A stretch of DNA of 12,631 nucleotides, from the NCBI GenBank assembly GCA_036264445.1, contig DATAQW010000376.1, forward strand, positions 1-12,631. The letters are read 5' to 3'. A program made the position numbers and the translations under genes. The notes beneath the pieces were generated by a model. That model searched no databases and had not been told where the DNA came from. It saw nothing but the letters and a program-made list of their open reading frames with translations. Of the stretch, positions 1-7,900 are shown in pieces. The stretch's first letter is position 1, and every line of letters begins with the position of its first letter. Origin of the DNA: Pseudacidobacterium sp036264445. GTDB lineage: Bacteria; Acidobacteriota; Terriglobia; Terriglobales; Acidobacteriaceae.

Positions 1-45
1 ACCGACTTTCTGCCCAACCGGCAGACTTTCAAGAATGACAGACAT
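1..45 (-). CDS. argG: Argininosuccinate synthase, N-terminal end only (cut by left window edge)
   Basis: Only the first 15 codons are present, reading MSVILESLPVGQKVG. This matches the beginning of the E. coli-type (long) argininosuccinate synthase, which I recall as MTTILKHLPVGQRIG and which leads straight into the ATP-binding SGGLDTS loop. The enzyme joins citrulline and aspartate with ATP in the cytoplasm, the step right after ArgF, so the position downstream of argF fits. A GAGG at 57-60 lies 11 bases before the ATG, a usable but loose Shine-Dalgarno sequence. The gene lies 89 bases beyond the argF stop with no terminator that I can see between them, so I take it as part of the same operon. 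Certainty rests on 15 residues plus context. Confidence 0.82.
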   Translation of the reverse strand, partial: MSVILESLPVGQKVG

Positions 46-134
46 TTCGTGCAAAACCTCGGGTTTCTTCGGTTGCGGTGATATTCGACCAGCCTGGAGC
101 CCCCACCATTAAGCGTAAAGAGTGGGAGACGAAT

Positions 135-1124
135 TTACCTCGCCGGCTTTGCTCCGCCGAGCAACAGAAGCAGCAACGCTTTCTGTGCGTGCATGCGGTT
201 TTCCGCCTGATCAAAAACTACCGATTGTGGCCCATCGAGCACCGCGTCCGTAACTTCAGCATTGCGGTGCGCTGGCAGGCAGTGCATAAACACCGCATGT
301 GGAGCTGCGTGCGCCATCAATGCTTCATTCACCTGATACGGCTTGAAGATAGGTGCGCGCTTTGTTGCCTCGTGCTCGAAACCCATGCTGGTGCAAACAT
401 CCGTGTAGACCGCATCAGCTCCAGTAACAGCGGCGACAGGATCGTTGATAACCGTAATATTGCTTCCTGTCACATTTGCGATGGCGCGTGCCTGCGCAAC
501 AATGTCCGCCTTCGGCGCATAGTTCTTTGGAGTGCCCACCGTGCAGTGCGCTCCGAGTTGAGCTGCGGTCAGCATGAGCGAATGGCAAACATTGTTGCCG
601 TCACCAACGTAAGTGAACCTCAGGTTCTTCACTGTGCCGAAGCGGTCTTCGAGAGTCAGAAAATCAGCAAGTGCCTGGCACGGGTGCTCAAGATCGCTCA
701 ACGCATTGATGACCGGAACGCTGGCATACTGCGCCATTTCGGTAATGGTTTCATGCGCATAAGTGCGCAGCACAAGAATAGCGACCCAGCGCTCAAGGTT
801 GCGCGCCATGTCGGCCAGCGACTCGCGCTCGCCCAGCGGTGACTGCGTCTGATCGACGAAGATTGCATTGCCGCCCAACGTATTGATAGCCGTCTCAAAG
901 GTCAGCCGCGTGCGCAGCGACGACTTCTCAAAGAACATTACCATCTGCTTTGCATCGAGCGCATGGCGATACTTCGACGGATTCGCTTTTACGTCATGCG
1001 CAAGCTCCATAATGGTGGAGACTTCGGCAGGCGTGAGGTCGGAAATGGAGCAAAGGTCACGCCCGGCGAGCGATTCGCTCAGGCCAGCTTCCTGTTCCAG
1101 AACTGCGAGTGTCTTGCTAGCCAA
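135..1124 (-). CDS. argF: Ornithine carbamoyltransferase
   Basis: Makes citrulline from ornithine and carbamoyl phosphate in the cytoplasm. The 329 residues match the usual length. Visible motifs: carbamoyl-phosphate loop S69-L-R-T-R73 (family usually STRTR), H147-P-C-Q150, the ornithine-binding D242 with S246-M-G248, and catalytic H281-C-L-P284 followed by A-H-R. The D-x3-SMG loop and HCLPAHR favour true ornithine over N-acetyl- or N-succinyl-ornithine as substrate (the acetyl enzyme, as I recall, has HCLPLRR or HCLPVRR). I chose a TTG start at 1124: AAGGAGG (1133-1139) lies 8 bases before it and the predicted protein then starts like the family. The open frame extends upstream to 1268, but that part lies inside argD. 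The TTG start overlaps the argD stop by 8 bases, so translation is probably coupled. The C-terminus carries a run of six leucines before GGAKPAR. Confidence 0.95.
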   Translation of the reverse strand: MASKTLAVLEQEAGLSESLAGRDLCSISDLTPAEVSTIMELAHDVKANPSKYRHALDAKQMVMFFEKSSLRTRLTFETAINTLGGNAIFVDQTQSPLGERESLADMARNLERWVAILVLRTYAHETITEMAQYASVPVINALSDLEHPCQALADFLTLEDRFGTVKNLRFTYVGDGNNVCHSLMLTAAQLGAHCTVGTPKNYAPKADIVAQARAIANVTGSNITVINDPVAAVTGADAVYTDVCTSMGFEHEATKRAPIFKPYQVNEALMAHAAPHAVFMHCLPAHRNAEVTDAVLDGPQSVVFDQAENRMHAQKALLLLLLGGAKPAR

Positions 1125-2376
1125 TTTTTGTTCCTCCTTGGGTTTGAGCGCGTTCGCCAGCGTAGGCTGGGCTGTGCTCAGTAAAAATAGCATCGAGAGC
1201 AGCAATGGCTTCGTCCACATGCTGCTTCTCGAGAATGTAAGGCGGCAGGAAGCGCAGCACCGTCTCACTGGTGCGATTGATAAGGATGTGGCGCTTCATC
1301 ATCTCTGCCAGAACTGTTTTTGCGAACTCTGCTGATTCAAGCTCGATGGCCAGCATCAGGCCAAGACCCCGAACCTCAGTGATTACGTTGTGCTTCTGCT
1401 GCAACGCTTCGAGATTCTGGCGGAAGTAGCCGCCGACTTCATTGATGTGATCGAGAAGGTGGTCTTTCTCGATGGCATCAATGACCGCGATTGCTACCGC
1501 ACATGCCAGCGGTCCTCCGCCAAATGTTGTTCCATGCATGCCTGGATGGATCGCCTGCGCAACTTCTTCCTTGCAAAGCATCGCGCCGAGCGGTAATCCT
1601 CCGGCGAGAGGCTTGGCAATTGTGGTCACGTCGGGCTGGATCCCATAATGCTGATAGGCAAACCACTTTCCAGTGCGGCCAAGGCCGGCCTGAATCTCAT
1701 CGACAATGAGCAATGCTCCCGTCGAATGCGTCAACTCACGCGCGGCGTTCATAAACTCCTGTGAGACTGGACGAATGCCGCCTTCACCTTGAATTGCTTC
1801 AAGCAGCACAGCGCAGACTTCGTCTGAGAACTTCGCTTTCAGATCTTCAACATCGTTAAAGCGAACAAATTCCACCCCTGGCATGACTGGAGCAAACGGC
1901 TCACGATATTTTTCTTTGTGCGTAGCCGCTACTGCACCCATCGTTCTTCCGTGAAAGCTGTGTTCGAGCGCAAGTATCTTTGTGCCCAGAGCCTTGCCTT
2001 CACTGCGCTGGGTGCCTGCATAAGCGCGAGCAAGCTTCAACGCAGCTTCCATGGCCTCTGTTCCGCTGTTCGAGAAGAAGGCGCGATCCATGCCGCTTTT
2101 TTCAATCAGGCGCAGAGCAAGTTCTGCCTGGCCTTCATGAAAGAAAAGGTTCGATATATGGATCAGTTTTTTGCCCTGCTCGGCGATCGCGGTTTCTATC
2201 GCAGGATGACCGTATCCGAGCGCATTGACTCCGATGCCGCTTAGTAAATCAAGGTAGCGGTCGCCGTTCTCATCAATAAGGTGAACGCCTTCTCCGCGCA
2301 CGAAGAGAATCGGGTTCCGCTCATAAGTAGAAAGCAGCAGCTTTGCTTCGGCTGCAAGAATTGCATCCAGTTTCAT
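1117..2376 (-). CDS. argD: Acetylornithine aminotransferase
   Basis: PLP-dependent class III aminotransferase that converts N-acetylglutamate semialdehyde to N-acetylornithine with glutamate as amino donor. Many ArgD enzymes also act on succinyl-diaminopimelate in lysine synthesis, which I cannot judge here. The 419 residues show the phosphate-binding S103-G-T-E-A107, the F141-H-G-R144 motif, D226 in VDEIQAGLGRTG that contacts the pyridine nitrogen, and the Schiff-base lysine K255 in TIAKPLAGG. HGTTFGGGPLA (281-291) is also typical. Start ATG at 2376 has AGGAG at 2386-2390, 9 bases upstream, overlapping the argB stop. The gap to argB is 12 bases. About 19 hydrophilic residues (401-419) extend past the usual end, and this tail carries the argF ribosome binding site, which may explain its presence. 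Confidence 0.95.
   Translation of the reverse strand: MKLDAILAAEAKLLLSTYERNPILFVRGEGVHLIDENGDRYLDLLSGIGVNALGYGHPAIETAIAEQGKKLIHISNLFFHEGQAELALRLIEKSGMDRAFFSNSGTEAMEAALKLARAYAGTQRSEGKALGTKILALEHSFHGRTMGAVAATHKEKYREPFAPVMPGVEFVRFNDVEDLKAKFSDEVCAVLLEAIQGEGGIRPVSQEFMNAARELTHSTGALLIVDEIQAGLGRTGKWFAYQHYGIQPDVTTIAKPLAGGLPLGAMLCKEEVAQAIHPGMHGTTFGGGPLACAVAIAVIDAIEKDHLLDHINEVGGYFRQNLEALQQKHNVITEVRGLGLMLAIELESAEFAKTVLAEMMKRHILINRTSETVLRFLPPYILEKQHVDEAIAALDAIFTEHSPAYAGERAQTQGGTKIG
1133..1139 (-). promoter_or_regulatory. Ribosome binding site of argF, inside argD
   Basis: AAGGAGG, a near-perfect anti-Shine-Dalgarno match, ends 8 bases before a TTG codon at 1124. It is encoded by the Gln-Gly-Gly codons of the argD C-terminal tail. 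It decides the argF start in favour of TTG rather than the upstream in-frame codons of the longer open frame. Confidence 0.85.
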
Positions 2377-2388
2377 CTTCAGGATCTC

Positions 2389-3171
2389 CTATGCGACCAT
2401 CACTTCGGTGCCGTGGTTGATGCGCATGCTGCACAAGTCGGGCAGAACGCCGGCAGCTTCCGCAGGCAGAATGCGCACGCGCTTTACGCCTTGCAGTAAA
2501 GCTTCGCGGCAGGCGCTGAGTTTCGGCAGCATTCCGCCGCTAATAACAGCGTCCCTCGCAAGTGTTGCAATTTGATCAACGCTGAGCCAACGCATTACGT
2601 CACCGTTCGCATCCTTAACACCGAGAACGTCGGTGAGAAAAACCAACGCGTCGGCTTTGCACGCAGCCGCGCATGCAGACGCCATTTCGTCGGCATTGAT
2701 GTTGTAGTATTCGCCATCAAAGCCGAGCGCGAGGCTCGATATCACGGGCACTGCGCCCATCTTCCAGATGGCTTCCAACCAGCGCGGGTCAGAAGCAACG
2801 ATCTCGCCTACAAATCCGAGATCAGGAGCCATGCGTTTTTTGCGCGCACGGAAAACAAGGCCATCGCCGCCACAAAGTCCGACGGCGGCCTGGCCATGAG
2901 CACCGAGCGAGGCAACAAGTGATTTATTCACGCGTCCGCTCAGGACCATCAATGCCGCATCACGGGTTTCAGCATCGGTTACGCGCAGGCCGGAGATAAA
3001 CTCGCTCTCCTTGCCGAGCTGTTTCAGGGTTTTTGTCAGCTGCACGCCGCCGCCATGCACAAGCGCGACCTGGTTGCCGTCCTTTACCAGTTCTGCGATG
3101 GCCTTAGCGCAGCTTTCGCGCAGCTCAGGATTTTCAAGAGCAGCGCCGCCAAGTTTCACAACGAACTTCAT
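2389..3171 (-). CDS. argB: Acetylglutamate kinase
   Basis: Phosphorylates N-acetylglutamate with ATP, the second committed step of arginine synthesis. The 260 residues show K6-L-G-G9, the H39-G-G-G42 turn, R63 in GLRVTD, N157-x-N159-A-D161, D181 in LTDVLGV, and K217 in ISGGMLPK, which together cover the ATP and substrate sites of the amino-acid kinase fold. The start at 3171 is set by the KLGG motif at residue 6 and by GGAGG at 3179-3183 seven bases upstream. The open frame runs back to 3333, but that part is inside argC and has no kinase sequence. Start and argC stop overlap as ATGA. The protein begins directly at the first beta strand, so it lacks the N-terminal helix of the hexameric, arginine-inhibited kinases and resembles the short E. 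coli type. Confidence 0.95.
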   Translation of the reverse strand: MKFVVKLGGAALENPELRESCAKAIAELVKDGNQVALVHGGGVQLTKTLKQLGKESEFISGLRVTDAETRDAALMVLSGRVNKSLVASLGAHGQAAVGLCGGDGLVFRARKKRMAPDLGFVGEIVASDPRWLEAIWKMGAVPVISSLALGFDGEYYNINADEMASACAAACKADALVFLTDVLGVKDANGDVMRWLSVDQIATLARDAVISGGMLPKLSACREALLQGVKRVRILPAEAAGVLPDLCSMRINHGTEVMVA

Positions 3172-4229
3172 GCCAACCCCTCCGCTTCGTTCCATCCACA
3201 CATTACGTTCAGGTTTTGCACCGCTTGTCCGGCGGCGCCCTTGAGCAGGTTGTCCAGGCAGGAGACGATGACGCATCGTCGCCCGTCGGCGGCCAGATGA
3301 AATCCTATGTCGCAATAATTCGTGCGAACACAATATTGAATCTGCGGAAGCTGCCCGGCAGGGAAGAGACGCACCAGGGGGCTGTACTTATAAAAGCTCC
3401 GATAGCACGCGTCCACTTCCTCCGGCGTTTTCCTTTCTTTGAAAGAAAGGTAGACCGTCGAGAGAATGCCTCGCGGAATGGGCAGCAGATGCGGTGTGAA
3501 AATAATTTGTTCCGGAGCAAGCTCAAGCTGCTCGAGCAATTCACCTGTATGGCGATGGCCAAAGACTCCGTATGCGGAGAGATTGTCCGCTGCATACATG
3601 AAGTGTGTCTTTGCCGTTGGGGTCTTGCCCGCGCCAGAGACACCGGACTTTGAATCGCTCACAATGCCATGACCCAAATCAACCCAACCCTTAGCCACAA
3701 GAGGTTTAAGGGCGAGAATGATCGATGTCGCATAACACCCAGGATTCGCAACTAAAGCTGCATCCTTGATTTCATTCCGATGCAGTTCCGGCATCCCATA
3801 AACGCTTCTGGTTTGGACTTTGACCGCAACATCTGAACCTTCGTCAGCGAATTTATAGACTGCACGGTTCTCAGCGTGCTCCAGCCGCCACGCGCCGCTC
3901 AGGTCAATCACGCGCAAGCCATGATCAAGAGCTTCCGGAGCCCATTCGCGCGATTGCTCGTGCGGAGTCGCAAGGAGTAACACATCAATGCCGCGGTCCT
4001 TCAGCAGGTCCCATGAAAACGACTCGACCTTCAATGTTTGCGAGCCATTATTGTCCATCAGCTGTGGATGCAGATCAGTAAGTCCAATCGTCCCCTGCGT
4101 AGCTTCGGCGCGCCCCAGGAAGACGGGTGGTGCATTTTTCAGCTGGGGATGGCGGAGCAGCAGGCGTGCGAGCTCCATGCCGGCATAGCCAGTCACTCCC
4201 ATCACTGCAGTTTGTATTTTTTTCTGCAT
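3168..4229 (-). CDS. argC: N-acetyl-gamma-glutamyl-phosphate reductase
   Basis: Reduces N-acetylglutamyl phosphate to the semialdehyde with NADPH. The 353 residues show a Rossmann start G11-x2-G14-x2-G17 in VMGVTGYAGMELARLL, catalytic cysteine C165 in ANPGCYATS, the SDSKSGVSGAGKTP segment (191-204), and histidines in FGHRHTGE (223-230) and FTPHLLPIPRG (244-254). C-terminal NLLKGAAGQAVQN (328-339) is a family signature. ATG at 4229 is chosen because the Rossmann strand follows within a few residues. The open frame extends to 4343 only by running through argR. It starts 2 bases after the argR stop and has no strong Shine-Dalgarno sequence of its own, so coupled translation with argR is likely. 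Type 1 (long) ArgC. Confidence 0.95.
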   Translation of the reverse strand: MQKKIQTAVMGVTGYAGMELARLLLRHPQLKNAPPVFLGRAEATQGTIGLTDLHPQLMDNNGSQTLKVESFSWDLLKDRGIDVLLLATPHEQSREWAPEALDHGLRVIDLSGAWRLEHAENRAVYKFADEGSDVAVKVQTRSVYGMPELHRNEIKDAALVANPGCYATSIILALKPLVAKGWVDLGHGIVSDSKSGVSGAGKTPTAKTHFMYAADNLSAYGVFGHRHTGELLEQLELAPEQIIFTPHLLPIPRGILSTVYLSFKERKTPEEVDACYRSFYKYSPLVRLFPAGQLPQIQYCVRTNYCDIGFHLAADGRRCVIVSCLDNLLKGAAGQAVQNLNVMCGWNEAEGLA

Positions 4230-4231
4230 CG

Positions 4232-4729
4232 TTAGCCAATCATCTCTTCCAAACGGGCGCGCAGCTGCGTTGCGCGCTTCTGGTCGGGGCAAATAATTAG
4301 AACTGTGTCGTCGCCAGCCAATGTGCCAACGATCTCCTGCCAATCTTCGTGATCAACTGCAAGCGCTACAGCCTGTGCGCCGCCGCTCGTGGTAATCAGA
4401 ACAAGCTGGTTCTGCGCCTGCTTCACCTTCAATCCAAAGCTTCTCAAGACTTCGTGAATTGACGGCAAACTGCTTTCATCTTCTACGCGGCCATTGCCGT
4501 TGCCATTCGGCAGAGCATAACCGTCTGGCCCTTTATAGAGGTGCAGGTCGTGAATATCACGAGAAACAGTCGCCTGTGTCACGTCAAAGCCGCGGCGGAC
4601 GAGCTTGCGGCGTAGCTCCTCCTGGTTAGAGATCGCCGTGTTTGCGACCAGTTCACGAATTGCGTTATGCCGTTCGGTTTTGCTCAACTGAAAAAAGCGG
4701 CCCGAGTAGCCGCGTCTCCTATCTTGCAT
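4232..4729 (-). CDS. argR: Arginine repressor
   Basis: ArgR/AhrC-family transcription regulator, 165 residues, expected to bind ARG boxes as a hexamer with arginine as co-repressor. The N-terminal winged helix contains the recognition segment T51-Q-A-T-V-S-R-D-I59, close to Bacillus AhrC. A Gly/Asn-rich linker (70-85) leads to the C-terminal oligomer and arginine-binding domain with G135-T-L-A-G-D-D-T142. The DNA-binding domain starts at about residue 15, so about 14 residues precede it. I chose ATG 4729 because the longer open frame (to 4843) runs through the promoter. There is no Shine-Dalgarno sequence in front of it; a TTG at 4687 is an alternative but also lacks one at a proper distance (AGGAG 28 bases away). 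First gene of the arginine operon, probably autoregulated. Confidence 0.93.
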   Translation of the reverse strand: MQDRRRGYSGRFFQLSKTERHNAIRELVANTAISNQEELRRKLVRRGFDVTQATVSRDIHDLHLYKGPDGYALPNGNGNGRVEDESSLPSIHEVLRSFGLKVKQAQNQLVLITTSGGAQAVALAVDHEDWQEIVGTLAGDDTVLIICPDQKRATQLRARLEEMIG

Positions 4730-4738
4730 AAAAATACA
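4725..4738 (-). promoter_or_regulatory. ArgR operator, ARG box 2, overlapping the argR start codon
   Basis: TGTATTTTTATGCA: half-sites TGTAT and ATGCA around TTTT, one mismatch from box 1's symmetry. Expanded to 18 bp, the two boxes are 3 bp apart, as in the paired E. coli operators. This box spans the predicted transcription start region and contains the argR ATG (4729-4727), so the N-terminal codons are part of the operator. Confidence 0.68.
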
Positions 4739-4745
4739 ATTCAAT

Positions 4746-4759
4746 TGTATAAATATACA
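4746..4759 (-). promoter_or_regulatory. ArgR operator, ARG box 1
   Basis: TGTATATTTATACA: perfect TGTAT half-sites around a four-base AT centre, the layout of the known TGAAT-N4-ATTCA ARG box. It covers the -10 hexamer, so bound ArgR should block RNA polymerase. Its centre (4752.5) is 21 bp from that of box 2. Site identity is inferred from position in front of argR and from symmetry. Confidence 0.75.
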
Positions 4760-4774
4760 TATGGTGCTTGTCAA
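4746..4774 (-). promoter_or_regulatory. Promoter of the argRCBDFG operon
   Basis: A perfect -35 hexamer TTGACA (4774-4769), a 17-base spacer and TATACA (4751-4746) as -10. Transcription would start near 4739, leaving a leader of only about 10 bases before the argR ATG. An overlapping alternative -10, TACAAT (4749-4744), would need a 19-base spacer. The -10 lies inside ARG box 1. Confidence 0.75.
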
Positions 4775-4867
4775 CCCTATGCATAAAATATTTTTTTCTT
4801 GCCTATAAACAAAGCTGCATGAGCGGTCTGACGCCTCAGGCATTTCGTTGAATTTCTGTGAAAATTT

Positions 4868-4883
4868 TCTGGTCGTTGCCAGA
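4868..4883. repeat. Inverted repeat upstream of gltB (TCTGG-N6-CCAGA)
   Basis: Five-base perfect arms around a six-base spacer, flanked by TTT on the left and AAA on the right that extend the symmetry imperfectly. It is centred about 30 bases before the gltB ATG, the place of a -35 region if the message is leaderless, so it could be an activator or repressor site. I do not recognise the regulator, and short repeats of this size can arise by chance. Confidence 0.3.
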
Positions 4884-4894
4884 GAAAAGGGTCG

Positions 4895-4900
4895 TATAGT
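4895..4900 (+). promoter_or_regulatory. Candidate -10 element of gltB
   Basis: TATAGT matches the -10 consensus at five of six bases and ends 5 bases before the gltB ATG. Transcription would then begin at or next to the A of the start codon, giving a leaderless message. No good -35 lies 16-18 bases upstream. The rest of the divergent gap (4730-4905) holds the argR promoter and operator, an AT-rich stretch at 4781-4800, and a TCTGG-N6-CCAGA inverted repeat at 4868-4883. Confidence 0.35.
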
Positions 4901-4905
4901 TAGCT

Positions 4906-7900
4906 ATGGGCTACATAACTTTTTTTGATTCCCCGGTTATACCGGAGCGCCAAGGTGTCTCCCCCGCCTCAGCCCGTCCTTCTCTGATTGATCCGCGCTT
5001 TGAACATGAGTCGTGCGGAGTGGGCTTTATAGCGACACTCAAACACAATCCTTCGCACGACATTTTGCAGAAGGCGCTGACTGCGCTCGCGCGTCTTGCG
5101 CATCGCGGAGCGGTGGCAGCCGATGGCAAATCAAGCGACGGCATTGGTATCTGTACCGGAATTCCTCGGGAATTTCTGCTGGAATCGGCTGGCGTGTCGC
5201 TTGCTCCGGAAGCGCCGTTTGCGGTTGGTGTGGTCTTCTTTCCTCAGGATGTGCCGGAGTGTCGCGCTGAACTGGAACTGTCTCTCGCAGCGCAGAACTG
5301 TAGCGTGCTGGCATGGCGCGATGTGCCAACGCGCCCTGAAGTCCTCGGTGAAATCGCTCTTTCTACAATGCCTGTGATCCGGCATGTGCTCATTACATCC
5401 AATGATGGAGAGCAGCTCAATCGACGTCTTTATCTTGCCCGCAAGCAGTTTGAGCGCAGCGGAGCGCCGGGATATGTCTGTTCGCTCTCATCGACAACAT
5501 TGATTTACAAGAGCATGTGTGCCGGGCGCCTGTTGCCGGAGTTCTATCCCGATCTCGCTAACCCTCGCTTCATCACCCCGTTTGCCGTCTTCCATCAAAG
5601 ATATGCAACAAACGTCGCGCCTTCCTGGGACCGCGCACAACCCTTCCGCATGCTGGCGCACAACGGCGAGATTAATACAGTGTGGGGCAACCGTGCGCGC
5701 ATGGATGCTCGCGCCGCTACTCTGCCCGAGGAATTGAAGCCGCTCTTCAGTCCTGATGGTTCGGATTCGACCAGCCTCGATGAAATGCTGGAATTGCTCG
5801 CGAACAACGGACGCACGGTTGCTGAATCCGTGCGATTGCTGTTGCCTCCTGCTCAGGAAAAGGGCAACTCAGCGTTTTTTGCTTACAACGAAGACTTGAT
5901 GGAGCCGTGGGACGGTCCTGCTGCGATTTCATTTACAGACGGGCGCTTTGTCGGAGCTGCGCTTGACCGCAACGGCTTGCGTCCCTGTCGATTCTTCGTA
6001 ACGGATGACCTGGTTGTAGTTGGCTCAGAAGCTGGACTGGTTGATCTCGATCCCGAAAAAGTGGTTCATAGTGGACGCCTTGGCCCGGGCGAGATGCTCG
6101 TTGCAGACATCGAAAAGCAGAAGTTCTATGAGAATGAAGAACTCTTGCAGATTTTCGATAACGCTGCGCCTCAGTACGAAAATCTTCTCGAAGAAACGAC
6201 CCTCGATCCCAATACCCCGATTGCCGCGATCGAATCAGCCGATTTGACGCGCCTACAGCTTGGTTTCGGATATACGCGTGAAGACGTAAAGATGATTCTG
6301 CAGCCCATGGTCGCTGATGGCAAAGACGCCGTCTGGTCGATGGGTGATGATACTCCGCTGGCTCCGCTGGCGCGCACGCCGCGTCCGGTATACGCATATT
6401 TCCGCCAGCGTTTTGCACAGGTTACAAATCCGCCGATTGATTCGCTGCGCGAAGCATGCGTTGTGCAATTACACACGCGTCTCGGCCCGTGGCCGGATCT
6501 TCTGAACAAGAAAGCTCCACTGCCAGGACTTTCCTTGTCGTCGCCATTTTTGTCGCTTGGACAGTGTGAAGCGTTGCGCACGCGTCAACATGGGTTGACG
6601 GATGAGCTTCCGTTGGCTGTGCTCGACTGCGTTTTTAATCCGGCATGCAACCTGGTGACTGCCCTTGATGACCTGTGCGCAAAGGCCATTGATCTCGTTC
6701 GCGGAGGCGCTGCCATTCTGCTGCTTACCGACCGTACATGCAGTCAGCAGGCAATTCCCATCCCGATGGCGCTGGCGACGGGAGCTGTGCACCACGCGCT
6801 CATTCGCGCTGGAGAGCGCACGCGCGTCGGCCTGGCTGTCGAAGCGGGTGATTGCCGCGATCTGCATCACGGCGCTGTTCTGCTTGGCATGGGTGCTGGA
6901 GCCGTCTGCCCGTGGCTTGCTCTTGAGACCGCGCGCGCGACCAGTCCCGAGAAGGGTGAAGAAAACCTGCTGCACGCTCTCGATCTCGGATTGGCGAAGA
7001 TCATGTCGAAGATGGGCATCTCGGTAGTCGACAGCTATCGCGGCGCGCATCTGTTTGACTCCATCGGCCTCAGCCAGGAGGTTATCGACAAGTGTTTCTT
7101 TGGCACGCCCGCTCCGCTGGGTGGAATTGGTTTTGTTGTGCTCGAAGGCACAATCCGTGATCAATGGCTGGCAAGCTTCAACGAAGATGCTAAGTTAGGC
7201 GAAGCGCAGGGTGGTACAACCACTGCGGTGAAAGACCTGCCGGACTATGGCTGGGTGCGCTTCCGGAAAGCAGACAAGGCAGAGCCGCATTCCTGGCAGC
7301 CACAGACGGTGCGCCTGCTGCAAACTGTTGTGGGCACAGCGCGCAGCGCGACTGCTGTAGTTGAGCCGGGACAAGCATGGGCGGCGTTTGCCAGCATTGC
7401 CGTTGAGAAGGAGCCGGCGGTCCTGCGCGATCTGCTGGAGATCCGTCCTGCGGGCGACCCGCTGGCCTTTGATCAGGTCGAGCCTGCGCCGAACTATTAC
7501 AAACGCTTCATCGCCAGCGCCATGTCGCTTGGATCGTTGAGTCCTGAGGCGCACCAGACCATCACAGCCGCGATGAATATGCTCGGCGGGCGTTCCAATA
7601 CCGGCGAGGGCGGGGAAGACCGCGCGGTTTACGATCCGCATGGCGAGCTGCCGCTGAACGGCACGAACGTTCCCGCGCATCTGCTCAACAACAAGATCAA
7701 GCAGGTTGCATCAGCACGTTTTGGCGTGACTGCCGAATACCTGATGAACGCCGAAGAGATCGAGATCAAGATTGCGCAAGGCTCGAAGCCGGGCGAGGGT
7801 GGACAGCTTCCGGGACATAAAGTCACAGAGCTCATTGCGCGCCTGCGTCATGCACAGCCGGGAATTCAGCTCATTAGTCCGCCACCACATCATGACATTT

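Noticed and set aside
78..842. A 254-codon open frame on the plus strand
   Set aside because: Antisense to argF, with no recognisable protein sequence; a shadow.
135..1268. A longer ArgF frame whose extra N-terminus resembles a signal peptide (KPLLLSMLFLLSTAQPTLA)
   Set aside because: The extra part lies inside argD in another frame, ornithine carbamoyltransferase is cytosolic, and a strong ribosome site marks the TTG at 1124.
4780..4793. A possible third ARG box (TGCAT half-site in TGCATAAAATATTT)
   Set aside because: Only one half-site fits and its centre is 34 bp from box 1, not a 21-bp step.
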